Positions 1 to 9,036 of a stretch of 64,000 nucleotides of DNA are shown piece by piece (the stretch's first letter is position 1; each line of letters begins with the position of its first letter). The notes beneath the pieces were generated by a model. It saw nothing but the letters and a program-made list of their open reading frames with translations, ran no database searches and was not told the origin of the DNA. The DNA is from Roseiconus nitratireducens (GTDB taxonomy: Bacteria > Planctomycetota > Planctomycetia > Pirellulales > Pirellulaceae). The DNA is taken from NCBI RefSeq assembly GCF_008629675.1, contig NZ_VWOX01000002.1:310001-374000 (forward strand), given 5' to 3'. The position numbers and the translations under genes were made by a program.

Positions 1-187
1 CGGTCAACACATCTTCGGGCAGGTCAATCCGGCCGCGGGCCTTCTCCAAGTCGCGGACGACGGCCTTCTTCAGCCACATCGTGCGTCCGGCATGCCGCGC
101 CGTTCGGTCGCCGTGATCGAGCAATAGTTTGGCGACGCCAGTTCCAACGGTTCCCAGGCCAACAATGGCTACATTTGTCTTTTCCAT
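1..187 (-). CDS. hom: Homoserine dehydrogenase, N-terminal 62 codons (cut by window edge)
   Basis: Only the N-terminus is present; the gene runs off the left edge. The translation begins MEKTNVAIVGLGTVGTGVAK, a Rossmann GxGxxGxG nucleotide-binding loop at residues 10-17. It continues with a basic stretch and KKAVVRDLEKARG, which matches the start of the NAD(P)-binding domain of homoserine dehydrogenase. That enzyme reduces aspartate semialdehyde to homoserine in threonine and methionine synthesis. The ATG lies at 187-185. The catalytic and ACT regions lie outside the window, so the family call rests on the N-terminal pattern alone. Confidence 0.75.
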   Translation of the reverse strand, partial: MEKTNVAIVGLGTVGTGVAKLLLDHGDRTARHAGRTMWLKKAVVRDLEKARGRIDLPEDVLT

Positions 188-470
188 GACGCAGATGGTA
201 GCTGCCCAGGGCCGAATGAACGAGGCCCGGTCACGCGCGGAGCACCGCGGGAGTTCTCCGCCGGACCGAAGAGACGCTTCTCAGAGCGAAGAAGATGCGG
301 CCAGATCGCGTTTCCGTCGCCGTCAGCAAGATGCACTTGCTTGATCGTGGGAAGCGCGGGGCAGACACCGTCTGGCGACGGTAGCGACGATCCGAGAGAG
401 CTGGTTTCCGTTGCATTGCGGCGGTCGTCCAACAAGTGGATCAGCTCGACTGAGCGGAATCGAGCCCAAC
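188..470. other. Intergenic region with one palindromic repeat
   Basis: This gap separates the downstream end of the PilZ gene from the start of hom, both on the minus strand. The only structure I see is one copy of the CTGGCGACGGTAGC-type palindrome at about 366-385. No convincing short gene is visible. The hom promoter should lie at its left end. Confidence 0.5.
366..385. repeat. Dispersed palindrome (ACCGTC-TGGC-GACGGT type)
   Basis: ACCGTCTGGCGACGGT is an inverted repeat with arms ACCGTC/GACGGT. The same core recurs at 10858, 21855, 21955, and three times at 38962-39069, so it belongs to a dispersed intergenic family. Confidence 0.7.
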
Positions 471-965
471 CTACTGGTGCACGTTGATGAATCTCCAACC
501 GGAGATCTTCCAGTTCTGTCCGTAGGAACGGCACCAGCGACATTCAGCCAAGAACTTCACCGGCCCGCTCTTCAAGCTCTCCACCGTCAGAACCGCGACC
601 GCGCGTTCGGGGATCTGGGTGTCGGTGATCAATCCGATCCCCGCACAGGAGACGTTGCGAGAAAAGGCGAGCAACTCGGCATCGGAGCCGCGGACACGAA
701 GCTTGACCGGACGCACCAGGTGATCCCGGTGGGAAGAACGGTTTTCGATGCGATCGTGAAAGGCGTCCTCGTCGAGTAGATCGCGTACCGCAAACTCAAC
801 ATCCATATTCGGTGCACTGCCGCTTTGACGCAACATTTCGATCAACTCCTTCCCCTGCCGACGCGGAATTCGAGGGAACGACGTTCCCTGAGACGTCCTT
901 GGGGATTCTCTTCCGGTCTTGAGAGGATTGGTGAGAACAATTTTTCTAGTGGATTTCAACGCCAT
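471..965 (-). CDS. PilZ domain protein (probable c-di-GMP binding)
   Basis: A 164-residue protein. Both halves of the PilZ c-di-GMP motif are present in order: RxxxR as R76-S-S-H-R80, and (D/N)xSxxG as N104-V-S-C-A-G109. The roughly 24-residue spacing is normal for the family. The first ~50 residues are basic and show no signal or membrane segment, so the protein is probably cytoplasmic. PilZ proteins bind cyclic di-GMP and relay it to motility, matrix or transcription outputs; the output here is not evident because no other domain is attached. ATG at 965-963. Confidence 0.75.
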   Translation of the reverse strand: MALKSTRKIVLTNPLKTGRESPRTSQGTSFPRIPRRQGKELIEMLRQSGSAPNMDVEFAVRDLLDEDAFHDRIENRSSHRDHLVRPVKLRVRGSDAELLAFSRNVSCAGIGLITDTQIPERAVAVLTVESLKSGPVKFLAECRWCRSYGQNWKISGWRFINVHQ

Positions 966-1256
966 TGAAATCTGCTAGGAAAACGCCCTCGGAGCAAACG
1001 GAATGTTGAACAATTCGGCAAGAATCCTGGAAGCCTGAAAAAGCGTTCATCTTTCTGCCCCCGCAGGGGTTCCGAGCATGCGCTTCGCCAGGCCCCCCAA
1101 CGGGCCAACGATGATGCGACCGCGCATCATGTGCGTCGAAAACACAACGGGCGTGCTAAACATCGCCAACCGTTTGCGGGAACCCGGCGGGAAGCCGTCA
1201 CGCCGACTTCGCACCTTGTGATCGCTTTCGGGCGGTCCACCAAATCACCGACAAAC
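966..1256. other. Intergenic region with a short hairpin
   Basis: This lies between the convergent-free end of the isomerase-like gene and the PilZ start. It contains a perfect hairpin, ATGATGCG-ACCG-CGCATCAT, at 1111-1130, about 125 bases past the isomerase stop. There is no T-run after it on either strand, so a terminator role is only possible. No gene is seen. Confidence 0.4.
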
Positions 1257-2135
1257 TCAAAGCTGCCGCAGATACGCCATGCTTTGCTGGATGCTCTTGA
1301 CCGGATGCGGAGACTGGTCTTGCTCCACGTGGCAGTGAGCCACGCCGGCATCGGCCGCGGCAGCCAGGACGGGTTCCATGTCGATCACTCCGTCGCCAAG
1401 TTCCTGAAACGCTTCCGCGGGGACCGAACCGAATTCCGGCGTCTTGACGGACGGATCCAGATCTTTGAGGTGCAACTGAGACACCCGCCCCCGAAGCTTT
1501 CGAATCAACGCGGCCGGGTCGTGACCGCCGACGCGAACCCAAAAGATATCGACTTCGAATTTCATCTTGTCGCTGAACTCATCCATGAACACGTCATAGC
1601 CGCAGCGGCCATCCTTCAGCGGTTGAAACTCGAACGCGTGGTTGTGATAAGACAGCTGGATTCCGGCCTGGCTGGCCGATTCGGCGGCCGCGTTCAAACG
1701 TTCGGCAACCTGCTTGTATTGGTCCAACGAACCGCGGAGGTCGTTGGCCAGATAGGGAACCACCAAATGCGTCAAACCGGCATCGTTGGCCTTTTCCAAC
1801 AGGACGTCGACGGTGGGGGCCCCCTGGCGATCAGGATACAGAATTGCGTCGGCGTTGATGTGGGAGGAGTGGACCGCCATCCCATTGTCCTTGGCCGCCT
1901 GGATCATCTCGTCGGCGCCGGGAAAGCCATACGGTTCGACTTGCTGGTAGCCGGCTTCCGCGACCGCCTTGAGCGTTCCCGCCACGTCGTCGCGGATCTC
2001 ATTGCGCAGCGTGTACAGTTGAATGCCGATTTCTTTGCGATAGCGATTGTCCGCGTCCAGAGCTTGCAGCCAACGGGACTGGGAGAGTGCCAGGGACAGC
2101 GCGGCACCGGTGCGAAGGAATTGGCGACGTTTCAT
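1257..2135 (-). CDS. Secreted sugar phosphate isomerase/epimerase-like protein (xylose isomerase-like TIM barrel)
   Basis: A 292-residue protein. The N-terminus MKRRQFLRTGAALSLALS is a Tat-like signal (RRxFL), common on planctomycete exported sugar enzymes. The rest is an AP endonuclease 2/xylose isomerase-like barrel. It has IGIQLYTLRNEI near residue 36, SYHNHAFEF near 160, FEVDIFWVRVGG near 195 and SQLHLKDLD near 220; the His, Glu and Asp in these segments are the usual metal ligands. Members isomerise or epimerise sugars, inositols or keto-acids; the substrate cannot be read from sequence. It is separated from gltD by repeats and is probably transcribed alone. Confidence 0.8.
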   Translation of the reverse strand: MKRRQFLRTGAALSLALSQSRWLQALDADNRYRKEIGIQLYTLRNEIRDDVAGTLKAVAEAGYQQVEPYGFPGADEMIQAAKDNGMAVHSSHINADAILYPDRQGAPTVDVLLEKANDAGLTHLVVPYLANDLRGSLDQYKQVAERLNAAAESASQAGIQLSYHNHAFEFQPLKDGRCGYDVFMDEFSDKMKFEVDIFWVRVGGHDPAALIRKLRGRVSQLHLKDLDPSVKTPEFGSVPAEAFQELGDGVIDMEPVLAAAADAGVAHCHVEQDQSPHPVKSIQQSMAYLRQL

Positions 2136-2328
2136 TTCAATGGAACCGAAGGAAGGCGTTGAATCGTAAAAACCGAAGGGGAATTCTCCGGTGGACCGTG
2201 CGGAACCGAGAGACCGACCGCCGGGCCACGCGGACGAGGGTTAGTGTAGCCACCGTCGCCAGAGAGTGGACACGCTAAATCTAGCCAGGGTTACCGAGTC
2301 GCGTTCCTAACTGCGCAGCGCCGATTCT

Positions 2329-2390
2329 CATCAATAACACCGTGATTTGCCATGCCGTGGGTGGCAAGACGTTGGCCGCCGGTTGAGGCG
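2329..2390 (-). repeat. CCGGCGGC-family dispersed repeat (reverse copy)
   Basis: The segment reads ACACCGTGATTTGC followed by GGCAAGACG and GCCGCCGGTTGA. This is the reverse complement of the element seen at 10894-10971 and twice at 44664-44990, in a diverged form. Confidence 0.6.
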
Positions 2391-2457
2391 AGAGCATTCG
2401 CGGCTAGCCCCACAGTGACGATCAATGTCAGGCGCTCTCTGCTTCACCCTCAGCTTG

Positions 2458-2667
2458 GAGGTCGTGCAGCTTTCCGATCGAGGGAAAAGCGTGCTTTTCT
2501 GAAATTCACCCTCCCGGAGGGAGGGTGAAAGGCGGGGCACGAGCCTTTGGGGAGGGTGTGTTCGTGAACCCACTGAAATCAATCGGGCCGGACAACCCTC
2601 CCCGCGTCGTCGCGGGGCTCCTCCGCGACCCTCCCGGAGGGAGGGTGATTCAAAGCTGCACGACCTC
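2458..2667. mobile_element. MITE-like element, complete copy with 16 bp terminal inverted repeats
   Basis: Perfect terminal inverted repeats GAGGTCGTGCAGCTTT (2458-2473) and AAAGCTGCACGACCTC (2652-2667) enclose nested hairpins built on CACCCTCCCGGAGGGAGGGTG. These are separated by a core containing GGCACGAGCC and CGCGTCGTCGCGGGG. There is no coding capacity. A second full-length copy lies inverted at 32144-32355 and a core-only copy at 18939-19096. The size, inverted ends and lack of an ORF fit a non-autonomous miniature transposable element or a large REPIN-like unit. Confidence 0.7.
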
Positions 2668-2740
2668 CGAACGGGAGGGTGAAGTGGCGGAACACGTCGT
2701 CGCTGGACCAAAGTCGCCGCGGGGACGCTCGATTGGCGCC

Positions 2741-4243
2741 TCAGGTGACTTGCATCGAGGTGCCCATGGTCAACCCCGGGGCCGGCAAATGACTTTCACC
2801 CTGCAGGAACACGTCGATCGCCCGGGCGGCCCCGCGGCCTTCGTTGATCGCCCACACGACCAGACTTTGGCCGCGTCGACAGTCACCGGCCGCAAACACC
2901 TTGTCGATGTTGGTCGCAAACTTTCCGTGCTCGGCTTTGAAATTGCTTCGCGGGTCCGTTTCCATCCCCAGTGACTCCGGCAAGTACTGATCGGGCCCCA
3001 GGAATCCCATCGACAACAGAATCAGTTGCGCCGGCCAGACCTTCTCGGTTTCGGGCTGTTCGGCCATCTGCCACTTCCCGTCTTCGTCCTTGGTCCATTC
3101 CACCTGCACGGTGCGGATCCCGCTGAGCTGACCGTTGTCGTCGACCATGAATTCTTTGCTGAGCAATTGGTACTCGCGGGGGTCGTGCCCAAACTTTGCT
3201 TCAGCTTCTTCGTGGCCGTAATCGACGCGGAAGATTCGCGGCCATTCCGGCCAGGGATTGTCCGGAGCGCGGTGCTCGGGCGGCTTGGGCAGCAATTCGA
3301 AGTTGACGATGCTGCGGCAACCATGTCGCAGGCTGGTGGCGATGCAGTCGGTCCCGGTATCACCGCCGCCGATCACGATCACGTCCTTTCCTTCGGCGCT
3401 GATGAAGCCGTCACCGAGCGAATCGCCGTGGACCGATTGCTTGGTGTTGGCGGTCAGGAATTCCATCGCGAAGTGTACGCCCGGTGCGTCGCGGTTGGGA
3501 ATCGGCAAGTCACGCGGTTTGGTGGCCCCACAGGCCAACAGCACGGCGTCAAACTCATTGACCAGCTCTTTGGGATCGACGTCCTTGCCGACGTTCACGC
3601 CGGTTTTGAAGGTCACGCCTTCGGCGGTCATCTTATCGACGCGTCGTTGCACGACCTTCTTGGACAGTTTCATGTTGGGAATGCCGTACTGCAGCAGTCC
3701 TCCAACGCGATCGGCTCGTTCGAAAACGGTAACCTGGTGACCCGCTTTGTTCAGCTGGTCGGCGGCGGTCATGCCGGACGGGCCGCTGCCGACGATTGCC
3801 ACGGTCTTGCCGGTGCGTTCGACGGGTGGCTCGGGATTGATCCAACCCTCTTCCCAGGCTCGGTCGACGATCGCGTTTTCGATGTTCTTGATGGTCACCG
3901 GCGGATGGTTGATTCCCAACACGCAGGAACCTTCGCAAGGAGCCGGACAGGTCCGACCGGTGAACTCCGGAAAGTTGTTGGTCTTGTGCAACCGTTCGAT
4001 CGCTTCCTTCCAACGGTTGTTGTAAACCAGGTCGTTCCACTCGGGAATCAAGTTATCGATCGGACAGCCGCTTGCGGATTGGCAAAACGGGACCCCACAG
4101 TCCATGCAGCGAGCGCCTTGCTCCTGCAGCTGTTCGATCTTGTGCTCGGTGTAGATCTCGTCGTAGTCGTTCAAGCGAACGACCGGCAAACGCCACGGAA
4201 CTTTCTTACGGTCGTACTCTTTGAATCCGGTGGGCTTACCCAT
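2741..4243 (-). CDS. gltD: Glutamate synthase [NADPH] small (beta) subunit
   Basis: A 500-residue flavoprotein that passes NAD(P)H electrons to GltB for glutamate synthesis. The N-terminal region carries two Cys clusters for [4Fe-4S] centres: CMDCGVPFC...GCP near residue 47-61, and CPAPCEGSC near 100. An FAD-binding loop [14 protein letters not shown] follows at about 150, then a second Rossmann motif, [11 protein letters not shown], near 290. [16 protein letters not shown] near the C-terminus is the closing FAD contact. Length is typical. It lies 109 bases downstream of gltB on the same strand, so the two are probably cotranscribed. Confidence 0.95.
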   Translation of the reverse strand: MGKPTGFKEYDRKKVPWRLPVVRLNDYDEIYTEHKIEQLQEQGARCMDCGVPFCQSASGCPIDNLIPEWNDLVYNNRWKEAIERLHKTNNFPEFTGRTCPAPCEGSCVLGINHPPVTIKNIENAIVDRAWEEGWINPEPPVERTGKTVAIVGSGPSGMTAADQLNKAGHQVTVFERADRVGGLLQYGIPNMKLSKKVVQRRVDKMTAEGVTFKTGVNVGKDVDPKELVNEFDAVLLACGATKPRDLPIPNRDAPGVHFAMEFLTANTKQSVHGDSLGDGFISAEGKDVIVIGGGDTGTDCIATSLRHGCRSIVNFELLPKPPEHRAPDNPWPEWPRIFRVDYGHEEAEAKFGHDPREYQLLSKEFMVDDNGQLSGIRTVQVEWTKDEDGKWQMAEQPETEKVWPAQLILLSMGFLGPDQYLPESLGMETDPRSNFKAEHGKFATNIDKVFAAGDCRRGQSLVVWAINEGRGAARAIDVFLQGESHLPAPGLTMGTSMQVT

Positions 4244-4352
4244 GGCGATGGTCTCGTAATTTCATGCGGGAATGGCGTGTTTTGAATCGCGCGGTCGGCC
4301 GGGGGATTGAACGCCGCGCGTTTAAGTTGGATGAAGGCAACGGAGCCTGGGA

Positions 4353-7300
4353 TCAGGTTGCGGCGGTTTTTGCCGCTTGTTGTTCCAAGACGCGTTTGTA
4401 GTCGGTCGGCATCACCTTGACGCACTGCGTCAGGAACTGATCCCAGTCCTCCAACGCGGCGGCGGCAACTTCGCTTCCGGTGTAGCGATGGTGCAGTGAA
4501 ATCATTTCCTTGACTTCGGCCTGTTCGTCGGCACCTTCGATCCGGTCCAGGTCAACCAATGCCAGGTTGCAGCGAAGATTGAAATCGCCACGGCGGTCCC
4601 AGACGTAAGCGATTCCGCCACTCATCCCGGCGGCAAAGTTTCGTCCGGTTTCACCCAGAATCACGACCCGCCCGCCGGTCATGTATTCGCAACCGTGATC
4701 GCCGACGCCTTCGACCACCGCCCGGGCCCCGCTGTTGCGAACGCAGAATCGTTCGGCTGCACGGCCGCGGAAGTAGGCTTCGCCGCTGGTGGCACCGTAC
4801 AGGCACACGTTGCCGACCAGGATGTTGTCCTCCGACTTGAAGGTGCTTTGCTTGGGCGGGTAGACGATGATTCGGCCACCGCTGAGCCCCTTGCCGACGT
4901 AGTCGTTGGCATCGCCTTCCAAATCGATCGTGATGCCGTGGGCCAGAAACGCCCCCAGGCTCTGACCGGCCGAACCCTGCAACTGCAAACGGATCGTGTC
5001 GTCCGGCAACCCGGGTTGGCCATGGACCTTCGCCACCTCGTTGCTGAGGATGGTTCCCACGGTCCGGTTGGTGTTCACGATCGGGGATTCGATGACGACC
5101 GGCTTTTTGGATTCGATCGCCTCACGAGCTTCGTTCAAGATCCTGGTCAGGTCCAGCGAACGATCCAGTCCGTGGTCCTGCGCCATTCGGCAGATCACTC
5201 CCACGTCCTGGTGCGGCTTGGCCGCCGGGCGGAGGATCGCCGTCAGGTCCAACCCGTCAGCCTTCCAGTGTTTGATCGCCGCGTCGGTGTGCAACACCTC
5301 GCTGTGACCCACCATTTCGTCGATCGTTCGGAAGCCCAACTTGGCCATGATGCGACGAGCTTCCTCGGCGACCATGAACAGGTAGTTGACCACGTACTCC
5401 GGCTTGCCTTCGAACTTGCTGCGCAGATACGGATCCTGCGTGGCGATTCCCACCGGGCACGTGTTCAAGTGACACTTCCGCATCATGATGCAACCGAGGG
5501 TGACCAGCGGTGCGGTGGAGAATCCGAACTCTTCGGCACCCAACAGCGCCGCGATGACGACGTCCCGTCCGGTTTTCAATCCGCCATCGGTTTGCAACAC
5601 CACACGACTGCGGAGATCGTTCAAGACCAGGACCTGGTGGGTTTCGGCGATCCCCAGTTCCCAGGGCAGACCGGCGTGCTTGATGCTGGTCAGCGGCGAA
5701 GCCCCCGTTCCGCCGGTGTCACCGGAGATCAGGATGTGATCGGCAAACGCCTTGGCGACACCGCTGGCGATCACGCCCACACCCACTTCGGAAACCAGCT
5801 TGACACTGATCCGCGCCGAGCGATTCGCGTTCTTCAGGTCATGAATCAGCTGCGCCAAATCCTCGATCGAATAAATGTCGTGGTGCGGGGGCGGGCTGAT
5901 CAGCCCGACGCCCGGGGTGCTGTAGCGGATGCGAGCGATGGTATCATCGACCTTGCGGCCGGGAAGCTCGCCGCCTTCGCCGGGCTTGGCACCCTGTGAG
6001 ACCTTGATCTGAATCTCGTCCGCGTTGGTCAAGTATTCGATCGTCACACCGAAGCGTCCGGAAGCGACCTGCTTGATCGCCGAGCGTTTGGAGTCGCCGT
6101 TTTCCAGCGGCTGAAAGCGTGCCGGGTCTTCACCGCCTTCTCCGGTGTTGCTCTTTCCACCCAGGCGGTTCATGGCAACGGCCAGGGTTTCGTGCGATTC
6201 GGCGCTGATGCTGCCGAAACTCATCGCACCGGTGCAGAACCGTTTGACGATTTCCGAGGCCGGTTGGACCTCTTCTAAGGGGATCGAGTTGCCGGTGTCT
6301 TGGAAATCCAGCAGACCACGCAGCGTGCATCGAAGCCGGTTGTCCGAGTTGATCTTCTCGGCGAACCGCCAGTACGCATCTTCGTTATTGGTCTTCGCCG
6401 CCACTTGCAGGTTGGCGATCGATTCCGGGGTCCAGGCGTGCTTCTCGCCTTCGGCTCGCCAGTGGTACTCTCCCAGGTTCGGCAGGGACGGAAGCGTATC
6501 CGCTTTCCGCTTGGGATAGCCCAGTTCGTGACGCCGCAGCGTTTCTTCGGCCAGCACGTCGAACGAAACGCCTTGAATGCGGCTGGCGGTCCCCACGAAG
6601 CACTTCTTGATGACTTCGTCCTTCAGCCCCAAGGCCTCAAAGATCTGAGCACCCTTGTAGCTCTGCAGGGTGCTGATGCCCATCTTGGCCATCACCTTCA
6701 ACATGCCCTTGGCGACGCCCTTGCGGTAAGCGGCGACGATCTTGTCATCGTCCAGGGTCGAATCCATCAGGCCGTCACGTCGAGCCTGCCACAGGGCCTC
6801 GAACGCCAGGTACGGATTGATCGCATCGGCCCCGTAGCCGATCAGCAAGCAGTGATGGTGCACCTCGCGGGCTTCTCCGGATTCGATCACCAATCCGATC
6901 CGAGTCCGTTTGGCTTGCTTGACCAGGTGATGGTGCACCGCACCGGTTGCCAGCAGCGAGCTGACCGGGACGCGATCGGGACCGATCTTTCGATCCGACA
7001 GAATCACCAACTGAACGCCCGCATCGGCGGCGGCTTCCGCTTCGGCCGAAATCCGGTCGAGCGTCTTCTGGATGCCGGCCTTGCCTTCGGCACGATCAAA
7101 GGTGATGTCGATCACACGGCTCTTCCAGCCTTCGTAGTCGATCGTCGCCAGGGCCGACAATTCTTCGTTGGTCAAAATCGGATGCTCGACCAACAACCGG
7201 TGGCAGTGAGCCGGGGTGGCATCGAGCAGGTTCTGCTCGGGACCGATGTAGCACTCCAACGACATGATGACTTCCTCGCGAATCGAATCGATCGCGGGGT

Positions 7301-8927
7301 TGGTCACCTGAGCGAACAGTTGTTTGAAGTAGTCATAGATCATTCGCGGCTGATCGCTCAGACACGCCAGGGCACTGTCGTTGCCCATCGACCCGACCGG
7401 ATCGCGAAGATCGCGGACCAGCGGACGCAGCATGAAATTCATGGTTTCGCTGGTGTAGCCGAATGCCTGCATCCGCGGCAGCAACGTTTCCTCGTCGAAC
7501 CCGTGCGCCTGGTTCTCCGGGTGCAGGTCGGCCAGACGGATCCGCTCGGCACGCAACCAGTCGCCGTAGGGCATCGCCTTGGCAAACGAACTCTTCAGCT
7601 CTTCGTCGGGAATCAGCCGGCCCTGTTCGAAATCGATCAGGAACATCTTGCCCGGTTGCAGACGGCCCTTCTCTTTGACGATGGCCGGATCGACCGGCAA
7701 CACGCCGACTTCGCTGGCCATGATCACGCGGTCGTCGTGCGTGACGTAATAGCGGCTCGGACGCAGACCGTTTCGGTCCAGTGTCGCCCCGATGTACTTC
7801 CCGTCGGTGAACGCGATCGACGCCGGGCCGTCCCACGGTTCCATCAGGCACGAAAAATACTCGTAGAACGCCCGCTTGTCTTCGCTCATCGTGTCGTGCT
7901 TCTGCCACGCCTCGGGCACCATCATCATGATGGCTTCCTGCAACGTGCGGCCGTTCATCAACAAGAATTCCAGCACGTTGTCGAAGGTGCCCGAGTCACT
8001 GCATTCCGGTTCGACCACGGGAAACAGTTTGGGCAGTTCATCGCCGAACAACTTGCTTTCGGCCGTCCCCTGGCGGGCCTTCATCCAGTTGCTGTTACCG
8101 CGAAGCGTATTGATTTCGCCGTTGTGGCTCATAAACCGCAAGGGTTGAGCGCGGTCCCAGCTGGGAAACGTGTTGGTGGAGAAGCGGCTGTGCACCATTG
8201 CCAGGTGCGTCTCGAAATCTTCGTCGCGAAGATCGGGGAAGTAGGGAAGCAGCTGCGCGGGCGTCAGCATTCCCTTGTAGATGATCACCTTGGTGCTCAG
8301 CGAACAGATGTAGAACATCAAGGCCTGTTCCAACGTTTCGCTGCCGCGCAACAAATGGCTGGCACGCTTGCGAATCACGTACAACTCACGCTCGAAGGCG
8401 TCGCCCTTGAGCCCTTCGGCGGCACCAACGAAAAGCTGCTCGATCACCGGTTCAGCGGCTCGCGCGGTCGGCCCGACGTCGGCGTGGTCGGTCGCTTGCG
8501 GCACATCCCGCCAACCGAAAAAGACCTGTCCGCGGTCGGCGATCAGTTCTTCGATGACTTTCTTGCAGTGAGCCCGCTCCGCGTCGTCTTGCGGCAAGAA
8601 CACCAAACCCGCGGCAAATCGCCCGGGTTCCGGAAGGTCCACGCCCAGATCTTCTTTCGCGACGCGAGTCAGGAATTTGTGGGGCAAACCGCACATCATC
8701 CCGCAACCGTCCCCGGTGTTCGGCTCGCAGCCGCACGCACCGCGGTGATCCATCGCGCGCAAGATTTGATCGGCATCCAGCACGTTCTGGTGACTGGCCA
8801 CGCCTTTGATGTGCGCGATGAAGCCGACGCCACAGGCGTCTTTCTCGTGCTCGGGATCGTACAACCCCTGAGCGGGCGGCAGGTGAAAGAGTCTTTTGCG
8901 CTCGTTGGTCGGTTGGCTTGCGGTCAT
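4353..8927 (-). CDS. gltB: Glutamate synthase large (alpha) subunit
   Basis: A 1524-residue amidotransferase making two glutamates from glutamine and 2-oxoglutarate. An N-terminal glutamine amidotransferase domain starts at Cys32 (KDACGVGFIAHI); the first 31 residues are probably a cleaved propeptide, as in the family. The central and FMN synthase domains follow, with GCIMMRKCHLNTCPVG near residue 1143 supplying the three Cys of the [3Fe-4S] cluster. The C-terminal third is the GXGXG beta-helix. ATG at 8927. gltD follows downstream, and a LysR gene lies upstream in the same direction. Confidence 0.96.
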   Translation of the reverse strand: MTASQPTNERKRLFHLPPAQGLYDPEHEKDACGVGFIAHIKGVASHQNVLDADQILRAMDHRGACGCEPNTGDGCGMMCGLPHKFLTRVAKEDLGVDLPEPGRFAAGLVFLPQDDAERAHCKKVIEELIADRGQVFFGWRDVPQATDHADVGPTARAAEPVIEQLFVGAAEGLKGDAFERELYVIRKRASHLLRGSETLEQALMFYICSLSTKVIIYKGMLTPAQLLPYFPDLRDEDFETHLAMVHSRFSTNTFPSWDRAQPLRFMSHNGEINTLRGNSNWMKARQGTAESKLFGDELPKLFPVVEPECSDSGTFDNVLEFLLMNGRTLQEAIMMMVPEAWQKHDTMSEDKRAFYEYFSCLMEPWDGPASIAFTDGKYIGATLDRNGLRPSRYYVTHDDRVIMASEVGVLPVDPAIVKEKGRLQPGKMFLIDFEQGRLIPDEELKSSFAKAMPYGDWLRAERIRLADLHPENQAHGFDEETLLPRMQAFGYTSETMNFMLRPLVRDLRDPVGSMGNDSALACLSDQPRMIYDYFKQLFAQVTNPAIDSIREEVIMSLECYIGPEQNLLDATPAHCHRLLVEHPILTNEELSALATIDYEGWKSRVIDITFDRAEGKAGIQKTLDRISAEAEAAADAGVQLVILSDRKIGPDRVPVSSLLATGAVHHHLVKQAKRTRIGLVIESGEAREVHHHCLLIGYGADAINPYLAFEALWQARRDGLMDSTLDDDKIVAAYRKGVAKGMLKVMAKMGISTLQSYKGAQIFEALGLKDEVIKKCFVGTASRIQGVSFDVLAEETLRRHELGYPKRKADTLPSLPNLGEYHWRAEGEKHAWTPESIANLQVAAKTNNEDAYWRFAEKINSDNRLRCTLRGLLDFQDTGNSIPLEEVQPASEIVKRFCTGAMSFGSISAESHETLAVAMNRLGGKSNTGEGGEDPARFQPLENGDSKRSAIKQVASGRFGVTIEYLTNADEIQIKVSQGAKPGEGGELPGRKVDDTIARIRYSTPGVGLISPPPHHDIYSIEDLAQLIHDLKNANRSARISVKLVSEVGVGVIASGVAKAFADHILISGDTGGTGASPLTSIKHAGLPWELGIAETHQVLVLNDLRSRVVLQTDGGLKTGRDVVIAALLGAEEFGFSTAPLVTLGCIMMRKCHLNTCPVGIATQDPYLRSKFEGKPEYVVNYLFMVAEEARRIMAKLGFRTIDEMVGHSEVLHTDAAIKHWKADGLDLTAILRPAAKPHQDVGVICRMAQDHGLDRSLDLTRILNEAREAIESKKPVVIESPIVNTNRTVGTILSNEVAKVHGQPGLPDDTIRLQLQGSAGQSLGAFLAHGITIDLEGDANDYVGKGLSGGRIIVYPPKQSTFKSEDNILVGNVCLYGATSGEAYFRGRAAERFCVRNSGARAVVEGVGDHGCEYMTGGRVVILGETGRNFAAGMSGGIAYVWDRRGDFNLRCNLALVDLDRIEGADEQAEVKEMISLHHRYTGSEVAAAALEDWDQFLTQCVKVMPTDYKRVLEQQAAKTAAT

Positions 8928-9036
8928 CTGTCGTTTAGGTCAGGGGGGAAGGTTGGATGAGTGTGGCGGGAGCAGGGCCCGCCGTTTGTCAGCGCCACCG
9001 AATTGGATCCATCGGCATCAAATGGCGAAGCGATTC

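Larger units (their letters stand above)
2136..2740. other. Repeat-rich intergenic region
   Basis: This 605-base gap between gltD and the isomerase gene (both minus strand) is made largely of mobile-looking DNA. It holds a copy of the CCGGCGGC-family repeat at about 2329-2390 and a complete ~210 bp MITE-like element at 2458-2667. Small open frames across it are by-products of these repeats. Confidence 0.6.

Noticed and set aside
1111..1130. ATGATGCG-ACCG-CGCATCAT hairpin as a terminator of the isomerase gene
   Set aside because: It lies ~125 bases past the stop and lacks a T-run, so I list it only as a hairpin.
2331..2974. Small open frames across the MITE-like element and into gltD
   Set aside because: They read through inverted repeats and the antisense of gltD, so any similarity would be to repeat copies rather than protein families.
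6300..8960. Long open frame on the plus strand opposite gltB
   Set aside because: It is the antisense shadow of a strongly conserved gene; the translation has no family pattern, and high GC at codon position 3 keeps such frames open.
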